A stretch of DNA of 30,920 nucleotides from a virus: the IMG/VR virus record IMGVR_UViG_3300044678_001378, positions 1 through 30,920 of that record; one strand, written 5' to 3'. Made by a program: the position numbers and the translations under genes. A model generated the notes under the pieces. That model saw nothing but the letters and a program-made list of their open reading frames with translations, ran no database searches and was not told the origin of the DNA. Below are positions 24,104 to 28,422 of this stretch, in pieces; the stretch's first letter is position 1; every line of letters starts with the position of its first letter.

Positions 24104-24319
24104 ATGAACAAAACAAAAGAAAAAGTTGAATACTATTTAACAGCAGTCGATAGGTGTGATCGTTGCCAAGCACAAGCCTATGTTCGAGCCACAGGCGTGT
24201 CGGGCGAGTTGTACTTTTGTGGGCACCACTTTGCAGGTATGGAAGAAAGTGTTTCTAAGTGGGCATTTGAAGTTATAGATGAACGAGAAAAACTCGTTGA
24301 AAATAAATTAGTTGATTAA
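24104..24319 (+). CDS. DUF7455-like zinc-binding protein
   Basis: A 71-residue protein with an RCDRCQAQAYVRATG motif and LYFCGHHFAG, giving a CxxC plus CxHH zinc site at about residues 18-50. This layout is the DUF7455 family, common in actinobacterial chromosomes and phages, which points to an actinobacterial host. The C-terminal half is acidic and helical. No ribosome site precedes the ATG; instead a sigma70-type promoter puts +1 at or near it (leaderless). The function of the family is unknown; small size and the zinc fold suggest a protein- or nucleic-acid-binding role. Confidence 0.8.
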   Translation: MNKTKEKVEYYLTAVDRCDRCQAQAYVRATGVSGELYFCGHHFAGMEESVSKWAFEVIDEREKLVENKLVD

Positions 24320-24340
24320 TACTTAATATTAGTATATAAT
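24312..24340 (+). promoter_or_regulatory. Promoter for the candidate RNA
   Basis: TTGATT (24312-24317), 17-base spacer, TATAAT (24335-24340). The -35 lies over the end of the DUF7455-like gene. No coding start follows; the predicted transcript begins at about 24347 with the structured sequence described next. Confidence 0.55.
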
Positions 24341-24346
24341 AGATAT

Positions 24347-24449
24347 ACGGTCTGCCCAGGTACTTTAGTGTATCCATCTAGTCGGCTTCGTATCCGATTG
24401 GGCAACTAGGAAAGCGGTGTATCCACCAACACATACCGCACCGCTTTCC
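24347..24449 (+). ncRNA. Candidate structured RNA
   Basis: Downstream of a plausible promoter the sequence folds well by eye. TGCCCA (24353-24358) pairs with TGGGCA (24399-24404). CTAGT (24378-24382) pairs with ACTAG (24405-24409), which crosses the first stem and directly adjoins it, as in an H-type pseudoknot. TCGG/CCGA (24382-24385 / 24394-24397) makes a small inner hairpin, sharing one base with the CTAGT arm. An 11-bp perfect stem follows, GGAAAGCGGTG (24409-24419) with CACCGCTTTCC (24439-24449). GTATCC occurs three times in the loops. No open reading frame of use is present. It is not a tRNA: the segment closed by the first stem is 52 nt and lacks anticodon and D arms. The 3' end is uncertain because no U-run follows. 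Confidence 0.45.
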
Positions 24450-24632
24450 GCTTAAAATTCCGCGACATGTACACCCCTATCCCCCTATATCTTCCGATAT
24501 AAATATAGAATATGAGGGTGCGAATATAAAAGGGTATAAATATATCTACATATGATGATTATCTTATATGTTTGAATGCTTTATATATAATAAAGGATGC
24601 TACGCATATGTTTATGAATAAATAATCAAGGA

Positions 24633-24779
24633 TCATTTTCTACCCGATTTTTTAGATATCTTCATACATAATTTACACATAGATCTATAACCATCAGTAG
24701 ATTTATCATATTTATCAAAATCTGAAAAATTTTTTATTTCCCCACACCAAATACACTTCTTAGTATTAGACTTTATCAT
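24633..24779 (-). CDS. 48-residue zinc-finger protein
   Basis: A small gene encoding MIKSNTKKCIWCGEIKNF, then a DKYDKSTDGYRSMCKLCMK end. Two CxxC pairs (Cys9/12 and Cys35/38) flank a DFDKYxKSTDGYRS turn, the same pattern as the N-terminal zinc module of some phage HNH proteins (KxCxxCGExKxxxxFxKxxxxxDGxxxxCKxC). Here it stands alone without an HNH domain. Its ATG overlaps the stop of the 23-residue gene upstream (ATGA). Between 24450 and 24632 I see only AT-rich DNA with no convincing feature. Confidence 0.65.
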   Translation of the reverse strand: MIKSNTKKCIWCGEIKNFSDFDKYDKSTDGYRSMCKLCMKISKKSGRK

Positions 24780-24847
24780 CTATAAATATATAATGTTATT
24801 GCAAATACTAACATTGTTCCTAATAGTAAATAATCAAGAGGATTCAT
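24776..24847 (-). CDS. 23-residue membrane microprotein
   Basis: Encodes MNPLDYLLLGTMLVFAITL, then YIYR, a single membrane-spanning peptide. CGGGGG lies 6-12 bases before the ATG, and the end overlaps the next gene as ATGA, which supports translation. It resembles the 30-residue product of 25357-25449 (both MNPL followed by one hydrophobic helix ending in R). A TATAAT box on the minus strand at 24947-24952 could drive this pair, with a structured leader. Confidence 0.5.
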   Translation of the reverse strand: MNPLDYLLLGTMLVFAITLYIYR

Positions 24848-24870
24848 TAATACCCCCGATTTTTGTATAA

Positions 24871-24902
24871 CCCCCACGTAACGTTGTCGTTAGAGGTGGG
24901 GG
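24871..24902 (-). other. Strong leader hairpin
   Basis: CCCCCAC (24871-24877) pairs with GTGGGGG (24896-24902), and TAACG with CGTTA (24879-24883 / 24888-24892) inside, loop TTGT on the plus strand. It sits 24 bases ahead of the 23-residue gene. A second possible pairing, CTAAGG (24911-24916) with CCTTAG (24937-24942), lies further upstream. It may be a leader structure or an attenuator; no U-run follows on the minus strand. Confidence 0.45.
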
Positions 24903-25025
24903 TCTTGGTTCTAAGGGAGCGTATCCCCTACTAGATCCTTAGATCCATTATAAACCCATTTTAAGAAAATCTGTGTATTTTTCTAAGATGTATGATGCGT
25001 AATTTAAAAAACGATTTCAAAAATA

Positions 25026-25069
25026 ATTAGAGAGCACATAATCGTTTTATTTTAGAGATGCTCTCTAAT
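25026..25069. terminator. Bidirectional terminator
   Basis: ATTAGAGAGCA (25026-25036) and TGCTCTCTAAT (25059-25069) form a perfect 11-bp stem. On the plus strand it is followed by TTTATTTTC, on the minus strand by TATTTTTG. It lies 9 bases past the stop of the 25079 gene and closes that minus-strand cluster. Confidence 0.65.
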
Positions 25070-25078
25070 TTTATTTTC

Positions 25079-25360
25079 TTAAACTAGTCCTTCATTCTTT
25101 AGGCAAGGGAAGATAACCTCTACATCAGCAGTGAACTCATCTTCTACCCAACCACCATTGTTATAGATTGCTGTTAGTGCTCTGTCTACATCTTCACCCT
25201 CACCATATAGGAATTGAGTAGCAAGGATATCGGCTGTGTACTTATCAACACAATCAACATCATACTTATGCCAAACCATAACTAGTAGTAATGTCATTAG
25301 TATTGTGTAAAGGACAATGACTAAGTTCTTTCCTCTGCGTGTTAGGTTATTCCATGTCAT
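25079..25360 (-). CDS. Single-pass membrane protein
   Basis: A 93-residue protein with a short basic N-terminus (MTWNNLTRRGKN), one strong membrane helix (about 12-31, LVIVLYTILMTLLLVMVW) and an acidic domain of about 60 residues with two cysteines (DCVDK, FPCLK) that would lie outside or inside the membrane depending on topology; positive-inside predicts an external C-terminus. It is the last gene of the cluster 26070-25079 and its ATG overlaps the stop of the 30-residue gene. I do not recognise the family. It could be a superinfection or host-envelope protein (guess). Confidence 0.65.
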   Translation of the reverse strand: MTWNNLTRRGKNLVIVLYTILMTLLLVMVWHKYDVDCVDKYTADILATQFLYGEGEDVDRALTAIYNNGGWVEDEFTADVEVIFPCLKNEGLV

Positions 25361-25449
25361 CTTGCTATCTCCTCTGCTAATCTAATAAAGTGTATCAGTA
25401 CTGGCACAACTATTGCAAGAATAATAAACGCTATACCTAATGGGTTCAT
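25357..25449 (-). CDS. 30-residue membrane microprotein
   Basis: Encodes MNPLGIAFIILAIVVPVLI, then HFIRLAEEIAR: one membrane helix and a short charged tail. Its ATG overlaps the stop of the 25449 gene (TAATG) and its stop overlaps the next ATG (ATGA), so it is locked into the operon. GAGGAGATAG near its end is the ribosome site of the next gene. It may be a partner of the adjacent membrane proteins. Confidence 0.6.
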   Translation of the reverse strand: MNPLGIAFIILAIVVPVLIHFIRLAEEIAR

Positions 25450-25643
25450 TAGTTCACACTCGCAATATAGGCACATGCTACCCATGTAGTAACTAATGCT
25501 ATTGCTAGCCATGTCTCGTCATGTGCATAGCGTATGCTGTCTACTACATTGGACACATGATACTTAGTAGTATCCCATGCATTAGATAGATAGTATTTAG
25601 TGTTTTCTATTCTGTAATATGTTTTAGAGTATATAGATATCAT
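25449..25643 (-). CDS. Small membrane protein
   Basis: A 64-residue protein with a polar, Tyr-rich N-terminal part (YSKTYYRIENTKYYLSNAW) and one C-terminal hydrophobic helix (about 44-61, TWLAIALVTTWVACAYI). Overlaps neighbours at both ends (ATGA with the gene upstream, TAATG with the next). Unknown function; one of three consecutive membrane proteins in this cluster. Confidence 0.6.
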   Translation of the reverse strand: MISIYSKTYYRIENTKYYLSNAWDTTKYHVSNVVDSIRYAHDETWLAIALVTTWVACAYIASVN

Positions 25644-25786
25644 TTAATTTCTACCCCCGTAATTTCTGCACCTAGTTCGATTGTATTTTGTATAATCTCT
25701 AGAGCCTTTTGGATAGAGTCTATCTCGTAAATAAACGGCACTTCTAAGCCGTCATTTAGTCTGCTAGTAACTGATATTGTATTCAT
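25640..25786 (-). CDS. 48-residue hypothetical protein
   Basis: Encodes MNTISVTSRLNDGLEVPFIY and a helical end rich in Glu/Ile (SIQKALEIIQNTIELGAEITGV). Soluble and acidic. TAA-ATG spacing from the gene upstream and an ATGA overlap with the gene downstream support it. No family recognised. Confidence 0.6.
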   Translation of the reverse strand: MNTISVTSRLNDGLEVPFIYEIDSIQKALEIIQNTIELGAEITGVEIK

Positions 25787-25912
25787 TTAGTAACCTGCCT
25801 TATCCATGGCACAATCGCCACATAGTAGGACATTTGCTAAATCAAATCTATGCACTCTAATCATGTCCTCACACTTAGAGCAGTATGCTGTTAAATACAT
25901 ATTTTTTTTCAT
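25787..25912 (-). CDS. 41-residue zinc-ribbon protein
   Basis: Encodes MKKNMYLTAYCSKCEDMIRV with a second pair in LLCGDCAMDKAGY. The CxxC-x17-20-CxxC layout makes a treble-clef or ribbon zinc site filling the whole protein. The ending CGDCAMDKAGY closely matches the end of the plus-strand gene product at 27602 (CYDCAMDKVGA), so the two are paralogues in opposite clusters. Its ATG overlaps the end of the gene upstream. Confidence 0.65.
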   Translation of the reverse strand: MKKNMYLTAYCSKCEDMIRVHRFDLANVLLCGDCAMDKAGY

Positions 25913-26070
25913 TTAACTAATAACCCCTTTCTTAATTCGCCTAATCTAATTAGGTGACAATCTAAACATAGAAACATCATCTTACATAGATTGTCTGTGT
26001 GACACATCTTAGTTACAGAGGTTTCACATCCTACACATAGGAAAGTTATATCTACAATTTGTTTATTCAT
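25909..26070 (-). CDS. 53-residue cysteine-rich protein
   Basis: Encodes MNKQIVDITFLCVGCETSV, a Cys/His middle (MCHTDNLCKMMFLC) and DCHLIRLGELRKGLLVK. CVGC and CLDC pairs suggest a zinc ribbon; extra Cys/His residues may add a second ligand set. It is the first gene of the cluster 26070-25079. AAAGGA is its ribosome site, and the leader upstream contains the structured element at 26106-26169. Confidence 0.6.
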   Translation of the reverse strand: MNKQIVDITFLCVGCETSVTKMCHTDNLCKMMFLCLDCHLIRLGELRKGLLVK

Positions 26071-26105
26071 TTTATTTTATCCTTTCAAGATAATTCTTTT
26101 TTGTT

Positions 26106-26169
26106 GAGGTTAGTTTACTTGCTAGGCTCATACCCTTTCGGGTCTTATTTGCTAGGCTCACCTAACCTC
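26106..26169 (-). ncRNA. Structured repeat element, copy 1 (leader)
   Basis: Outer stem GAGGTTAG (26106-26113) with CTAACCTC (26162-26169); inside are two copies of TTGCTAGGCTCA (26119-26130, 26149-26160) flanking the hairpin ACCC-TTTC-GGGT. On the minus strand the hairpin reads CCC-GAAA-GGG, a GNRA tetraloop. The predicted +1 of the minus-strand promoter at 26180-26208 is at about 26173, so this element would form the 5' end of the transcript carrying the genes 26070-25079. Confidence 0.65.
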
Positions 26170-26179
26170 TTATACTTAT

Positions 26180-26208
26180 ACTCTAGCAGGGGGGTCTGAC
26201 ATTTTTGC
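26180..26208 (-). promoter_or_regulatory. Early promoter P1 (minus strand)
   Basis: Minus strand: TGC-TAGAGT extended -10 (-10 at 26180-26185), a spacer ATGTCAGACCCCCCTGC and a poor -35 (GCAAAA, 26203-26208). The spacer shares TGTCAGACCC with three other promoters. A CRP-like dyad is centred about 64 bases upstream of the -10, which could compensate for the poor -35. Drives the cluster 26070-25079. Confidence 0.5.
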
Positions 26209-26240
26209 TATCTAATGTCTGATTTATCCCATTTAGATTT

Positions 26241-26256
26241 TGTGACCTTGGTCACT
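26241..26256. promoter_or_regulatory. CRP/GlxR-like dyad A
   Basis: TGTGA-CCTTGG-TCACT: a TGTGA-N6-TCAC dyad matching the CRP/GlxR consensus except for the last base. Centre 26248.5, about 63.5 bases upstream of the P1 -10. It overlaps the outer stem of structured element copy 2 (GACCTTGGTCA), so it could be an RNA stem instead. Confidence 0.5.
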
Positions 26257-26314
26257 TATTCGCTAGGCTCATTCGGACATTTCCGACTTATTTGCTAGGC
26301 TCATTGACTAGGTC
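26244..26314 (-). ncRNA. Structured repeat element, copy 2
   Basis: Imperfect outer stem GACCTTGGTCA (26244-26254) with TGACTAGGTC (26305-26314); two repeats, TCGCTAGGCTCA (26260-26271) and TTGCTAGGCTCA (26292-26303), flank the hairpin TCGGA-CATT-TCCGA. Same plan as copies 1 and 3 with different stem sequences. Lies upstream of promoter P1. Confidence 0.6.
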
Positions 26315-26398
26315 TAATCTCTATTTAGTTATATTCTAAACCTATCAGAGGATATCCTAAAAGTCAAATCGACACGCCGTGTTCCTTAAAGTTTTTTG

Positions 26399-26441
26399 TG
26401 TGACCTTCCTCACACGCCGCGCGGGGGCTGTCCGATTTGTC
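26399..26441. repeat. 43-bp direct repeat, copy 1, with CRP/GlxR-like dyad
   Basis: A perfect 43-bp direct repeat of 26878-26920. It opens with TGTGA-CCTTCC-TCACA (26399-26414), continues through a GC-rich stretch CGCCGCGCGGGGG and ends with TGTCCGATTTGTC. CGACACGCC lies about 20 bases upstream (26370-26378). A diverged version follows dyad C at 29548. Confidence 0.85.
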
Positions 26442-26506
26442 TGTCTCTATCTTATTTGCTAGGCTCATCCCTTTCGGGCTTATTTGCTAGGCTCATATAG
26501 AGACAG
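26441..26506 (-). ncRNA. Structured repeat element, copy 3
   Basis: Perfect 10-bp outer stem CTGTCTCTAT (26441-26450) with ATAGAGACAG (26497-26506); two TTATTTGCTAGGCTCA copies with cores at 26456-26467 and 26484-26495, flanking CCC-TTTC-GGG (CCC-GAAA-GGG on the minus strand). It lies 8 bases past the stop of the 26515 gene, so it would be the 3' untranslated end of that small operon. Confidence 0.7.
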
Positions 26507-26514
26507 GCTAGGGG

Positions 26515-26616
26515 CTATTCGCCTCTAAACATCTTGTAGAACTGGTCGTAATCAGGTTCTACACCCTCTGGGAGTTCAGACTCCCAAGCCTCTAGGGCTT
26601 CAACGTATCCTCTCAT
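26515..26616 (-). CDS. 33-residue acidic hypothetical protein
   Basis: Encodes MRGYVEALEAWESELPEGVE, then a PDYDQFYKMFRGE end. Very acidic, probably helical. Its ATG overlaps the stop of the gene upstream (TAATG), with GAGGTGAAATA as ribosome site, so it is translationally coupled. No family recognised; the length is too short for function prediction. Confidence 0.55.
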   Translation of the reverse strand: MRGYVEALEAWESELPEGVEPDYDQFYKMFRGE

Positions 26617-26777
26617 TATTTCACCTCGATTTCTTGTACTGAGTATTCATCTGAGTAATCTTCTTTACCAGAATCTTTTAACATTTCAATTAGATACAAT
26701 TCTGCATCTTCTTTATTGATAAAGAAATTATCAAAATCAAATCCTTCATAATCTCTTACTATTCCGTATATCTTCAT
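26616..26777 (-). CDS. 53-residue acidic hypothetical protein
   Basis: Encodes MKIYGIVRDYEGFDFDNFFI followed by an acidic helical region with EDAELYLIEMLKD. The start follows AGAAAGGTAAATAA, a good ribosome site, behind the minus-strand promoter at 26816-26844. It resembles small phage proteins that carry a VRDxEGFDxxxFFxxxEDAE pattern only loosely. First gene of a two-gene unit with the 26515 gene. Confidence 0.6.
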   Translation of the reverse strand: MKIYGIVRDYEGFDFDNFFINKEDAELYLIEMLKDSGKEDYSDEYSVQEIEVK

Positions 26778-26815
26778 TTATTTACCTTTCTAGTAAATCT
26801 TTATCTTATATTCTT

Positions 26816-26844
26816 ACTCTATAGGGGGGGTCTGACAAAAACAG
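26816..26844 (-). promoter_or_regulatory. Early promoter P2 (minus strand)
   Basis: Minus strand: CTGTTT (26839-26844), 17-base spacer TTGTCAGACCCCCCCTA, TAGAGT (26816-26821). Same spacer motif as P1. The CRP-like dyad in the 43-bp repeat (26878-26893) is centred about 64.5 bases upstream of the -10, nearly the same distance as in P1. Drives the genes 26777-26515. Confidence 0.5.
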
Positions 26845-26860
26845 GGCGACACGCCGTATC

Positions 26861-26877
26861 TGCGTTACACTTTCTTT
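26861..26877 (+). repeat. 17-bp repeat TGCGTTACACTTTCTTT (copy 1)
   Basis: Exact 17-base match to 27218-27234. In both places CGACACGCC precedes it by 4-5 bases. Part of the repeat set at the divergence point. Confidence 0.8.
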
Positions 26878-26920
26878 TGTGACCTTCCTCACACGCCGCG
26901 CGGGGGCTGTCCGATTTGTC
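26878..26920. repeat. 43-bp direct repeat, copy 2, with CRP/GlxR-like dyad
   Basis: Identical to 26399-26441 over 43 bases, including TGTGA-CCTTCC-TCACA (26878-26893) and TGTCCGATTTGTC. CGACACGCC (26847-26855) and the 17-base repeat directly precede it. It ends 3 bases before the stop of the 26924 gene. Confidence 0.85.
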
Positions 26921-26923
26921 GGA

Positions 26924-27118
26924 CTATAGCCTCACAAACGTACGCCAGTTAATTCCACAAGCCTCTTGGAATCTTATATCGCTAAAGTTTTCATTATAGG
27001 CTAAAAATAAATCACCAAATTCCATAACGATTTCTTCAAAAGTTGTTTGAGGAATTTCATCTTGAAATTGTTTTAATATTTTAGCCACATGTTCGAAGTG
27101 TTGTTTTGTGTATGTCAT
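26924..27118 (-). CDS. Small actinophage-type hypothetical protein
   Basis: A 64-residue helical protein: MTYTKQHFEHVAKILKQFQ at the start and FSDIRFQEACGINWRTFVRL at the end. The pattern KxHFExxAxIxK...FxxxxFxxACGI recurs in small proteins of many actinobacterial phages (recalled, not searched); function unknown. AAAGGA is 6-11 bases upstream of the ATG. It is transcribed leftward from the promoter at 27147-27175 at the divergence point. Confidence 0.7.
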   Translation of the reverse strand: MTYTKQHFEHVAKILKQFQDEIPQTTFEEIVMEFGDLFLAYNENFSDIRFQEACGINWRTFVRL

Positions 27119-27146
27119 TTTTTATCCTTTGTTAGTTATTAATTTT

Positions 27147-27175
27147 AATCTATCACATACCCCCGACAAAACCAA
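27147..27175 (-). promoter_or_regulatory. Early promoter (minus strand) for the 26924 gene
   Basis: Minus strand: TTGGTT (27170-27175), 17-base spacer TTGTCGGGGGTATGTGA, TGA-TAGATT (-10 at 27147-27152). The spacer begins with TTGTC as in the other early promoters. Confidence 0.5.
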
Positions 27176-27177
27176 GT

Positions 27178-27244
27178 CGACACGCCGATCCTACGCCCGC
27201 GCGGCGACACGCCCGAGTGCGTTACACTTTCTTTGCGACACGCC
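27178..27244 (+). repeat. CGACACGCC iteron cluster at the divergence point
   Basis: Three copies of CGACACGCC at 27178-27186, 27205-27213 and 27236-27244, spaced 27 and 31 bases, and two more at 26370-26378 and 26847-26855. Two sit in a GGCGACACGCC near-dyad or GCGACACGCCG context. The 17-bp repeat (27218-27234) lies between the last two. It lies between divergent early promoters and next to AT-rich DNA, as origins or regulator-binding clusters often do. Confidence 0.65.
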
Positions 27245-27254
27245 GAGTTTGGAT

Positions 27255-27283
27255 TTGATTTTGTCAGACCCTTGTGTTAGGAT
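27255..27283 (+). promoter_or_regulatory. Early promoter (plus strand) for the small-gene string
   Basis: TTGATT (27255-27260), 17-base spacer TTGTCAGACCCTTGTGT, TGT-TAGGAT extended -10 (-10 at 27278-27283). The predicted +1 is about 25 bases before the first ATG at 27315. No CRP-like dyad is found at the distances seen for the other promoters. Confidence 0.55.
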
Positions 27284-27314
27284 TTTATCAAAGATAAAAA
27301 GTTAGGATATAAAA

Positions 27315-27443
27315 ATGGGTTATATAGAAATAATAGATATGGACGAAAACGGCGTGTCCGTTACAGATATGTCAGACGCTAATGATATTGTAAGATTAGA
27401 AATCATGTTAGCCATGATTAACGAAATGAAAGGTAATAAATAA
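27315..27443 (+). CDS. 42-residue hypothetical protein
   Basis: Encodes MGYIEIIDMDENGVSVTDMS followed by a helical, Met-rich end (EIMLAMINEMKGNK). Soluble and acidic. First gene of the plus-strand string; GTTAGGATATAAAA precedes the ATG as a weak ribosome site. Its stop abuts the next ATG. An inverted copy of the CGACACGCC-like motif (GGCGTGTCCG) falls inside the coding sequence at 27351-27360. Confidence 0.55.
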   Translation: MGYIEIIDMDENGVSVTDMSDANDIVRLEIMLAMINEMKGNK

Positions 27444-27602
27444 ATGAATAAAGATACAATGCTAGATTTAATTCATAGCGAATTAAGTGCTGAATATGGT
27501 GACCCTAAGTTGGCAGACTACGCTCTACTTGGTACACTAAAGTCATTGGTAACACATGACGCTTTAATTGGATATATAAATAGAAATGGTTGGAATAAAT
27601 AA
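27444..27602 (+). CDS. 52-residue hypothetical protein
   Basis: Encodes MNKDTMLDLIHSELSAEYGD with a helical middle (YALLGTLKSLVTHDALIGY) and an INRNGWNK end. Starts directly after the stop of the previous gene and ends in a TAATG overlap with the next. AAAGGTAATAA lies upstream. Unrecognised. Confidence 0.6.
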   Translation: MNKDTMLDLIHSELSAEYGDPKLADYALLGTLKSLVTHDALIGYINRNGWNK

Positions 27603-27712
27603 TGAGTCTAGTATGCTATAAATGTGAGGTGGATATTCCTATGAGTACCCCCCCAACTAATGACGAATATGCCCTTTGCTATGATTGTGCTATGGATAAG
27701 GTGGGTGCATAA
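27602..27712 (+). CDS. 36-residue zinc-ribbon protein
   Basis: Encodes MSLVCYKCEVDIPMSTPPTN and a CYDCAMDKVGA end: two CxxC pairs 17 residues apart, a minimal zinc ribbon. The end closely matches that of the minus-strand gene product at 25787 (CGDCAMDKAGY), indicating duplication between the two clusters. Coupled at both ends by TAATG overlaps. Confidence 0.65.
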   Translation: MSLVCYKCEVDIPMSTPPTNDEYALCYDCAMDKVGA

Positions 27713-27840
27713 TGAAAGGTATCAAGTGTTTATTCTGTGATGAATACCAAGTTGTTACATCATCAGAAAAAGATTGGTTTCTTTGTCTGCCATGTGGGTT
27801 AGACTTTGAGTTAATAGTAAAGGAGAAAATAAATGGCTAG
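27712..27840 (+). CDS. 42-residue zinc-ribbon protein
   Basis: Encodes MKGIKCLFCDEYQVV with a second pair in WFLCLPCGLDFELIVK. CxxC-x15-CxxC again fills the protein. Starts at a TAATG overlap and overlaps the next gene by 8 bases; AAAGGAGAAA near its end is that gene's ribosome site. Confidence 0.65.
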   Translation: MKGIKCLFCDEYQVVTSSEKDWFLCLPCGLDFELIVKEKING

Positions 27841-27982
27841 TTGGGCTAAATGCGAAATATGCAATAACGATAAAAAATATTTCCAAGTTGTATGTGAGGT
27901 GTGTTGGTCAAGAAGAAATCACCCTGCCTACTATGATAAAATAAGCGAAATAGAAAATAGAAAGGACTATCAAAGTGTCTAA
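27833..27982 (+). CDS. 49-residue zinc-ribbon protein
   Basis: Encodes MASWAKCEICNNDKKYF with VCEVCWSRRNHPAYYDK next, then an acidic helical tail. CxxC-x10-CxxC, the tightest spacing of this group, followed by a basic WSRRNHP turn that could touch nucleic acid. A strong ribosome site (AAAGGAG) lies 7 bases upstream. It overlaps the next gene by 8 bases. Confidence 0.65.
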   Translation: MASWAKCEICNNDKKYFQVVCEVCWSRRNHPAYYDKISEIENRKDYQSV

Positions 27983-28220
27983 TTCAACACAACTATGGTA
28001 TGCAGGAGAAATCACGCAATTTGGTGATATGCAAAAAATCTATGATGATGAAACATTGTGGACTCTTGAAAGTAAAGACGGCAAGTGGGCTAGTGTAATT
28101 CTTGACGGCGTTGATGTGTACAATGTTAGAGGTGAGGGTGCATGGAACTTAGCAAGAAAAGTTGCAGAATCCTTTTTACTTAAAAGAGAACAAGCAGAAC
28201 AAGAGGGTTGGGTAAAATGA
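27975..28220 (+). CDS. 81-residue hypothetical protein, GTG start
   Basis: A soluble protein: MSNSTQLWYAGEITQFGDMQ, then a beta-looking segment (LWTLESKDGKWASVILDGVDVYNV) and a charged helical end. The start codon is GTG, with AAAGGA 8 bases upstream. It overlaps its upstream neighbour by 8 bases and its downstream neighbour by 4 (ATGA). No family recognised. Confidence 0.6.
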   Translation: MSNSTQLWYAGEITQFGDMQKIYDDETLWTLESKDGKWASVILDGVDVYNVRGEGAWNLARKVAESFLLKREQAEQEGWVK

Positions 28221-28315
28221 AAGCAACATGTGCAGAGTGCAATAAATCATTTGATTTATTTTTTGAGGAAGATGCATCAGAATTATTAGACGGACACGAT
28301 TGCATGGCGTACTAA
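28217..28315 (+). CDS. 32-residue cysteine-rich protein
   Basis: Encodes MKATCAECNKSFDLFFEEDA with a GHDCMAY end. A CxxC pair followed by HDC may form a small zinc knuckle. ATGA overlap upstream, TAATG overlap downstream. Confidence 0.55.
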   Translation: MKATCAECNKSFDLFFEEDASELLDGHDCMAY

Positions 28316-28422
28316 TGACTACTTGCGATATGTGCAAAATTGATATAAACTATGATGAAGATGGTGGACATATATATCCAGACGGAAGCGTATTGTGTCC
28401 ACTTTGCGAGGGAGCAAACTAA
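28315..28422 (+). CDS. 35-residue zinc-ribbon protein
   Basis: Encodes MTTCDMCKIDINYDEDGGHI and a SVLCPLCEGAN end. Two CxxC pairs 20 residues apart. It joins the 27602, 27712 and 27833 products as a run of minimal ribbons in one operon. TAATG overlaps on both sides. Confidence 0.6.
   Translation: MTTCDMCKIDINYDEDGGHIYPDGSVLCPLCEGAN

Noticed and set aside
23934-24173. Minus-strand Tyr/Asn/Cys-rich frame over the divergent promoter
   Set aside because: It overlaps the membrane coiled-coil gene and the DUF7455-like gene and both promoters; composition is that of an out-of-frame shadow.
24353-24405. tRNA-like acceptor pairing (TGCCCAG / TTGGGCA) with a TTCGTAT loop
   Set aside because: The enclosed length is about 52 nt, the T-stem does not align with a 7-nt loop, and no anticodon or D arm is present. 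Treated as a generic structured RNA.
26117-26495. CRISPR array, because of the repeated TTGCTAGGCTCA
   Set aside because: Repeats occur in pairs around palindromic hairpins and within matching outer stems; spacing is not that of repeat-spacer units, and no cas gene is present.
27108-27305. Plus-strand frame across the divergence region
   Set aside because: It covers the iterons and both promoters; its Arg/Ser-rich product reflects the GC-rich repeats, and the real plus-strand string starts at 27315.
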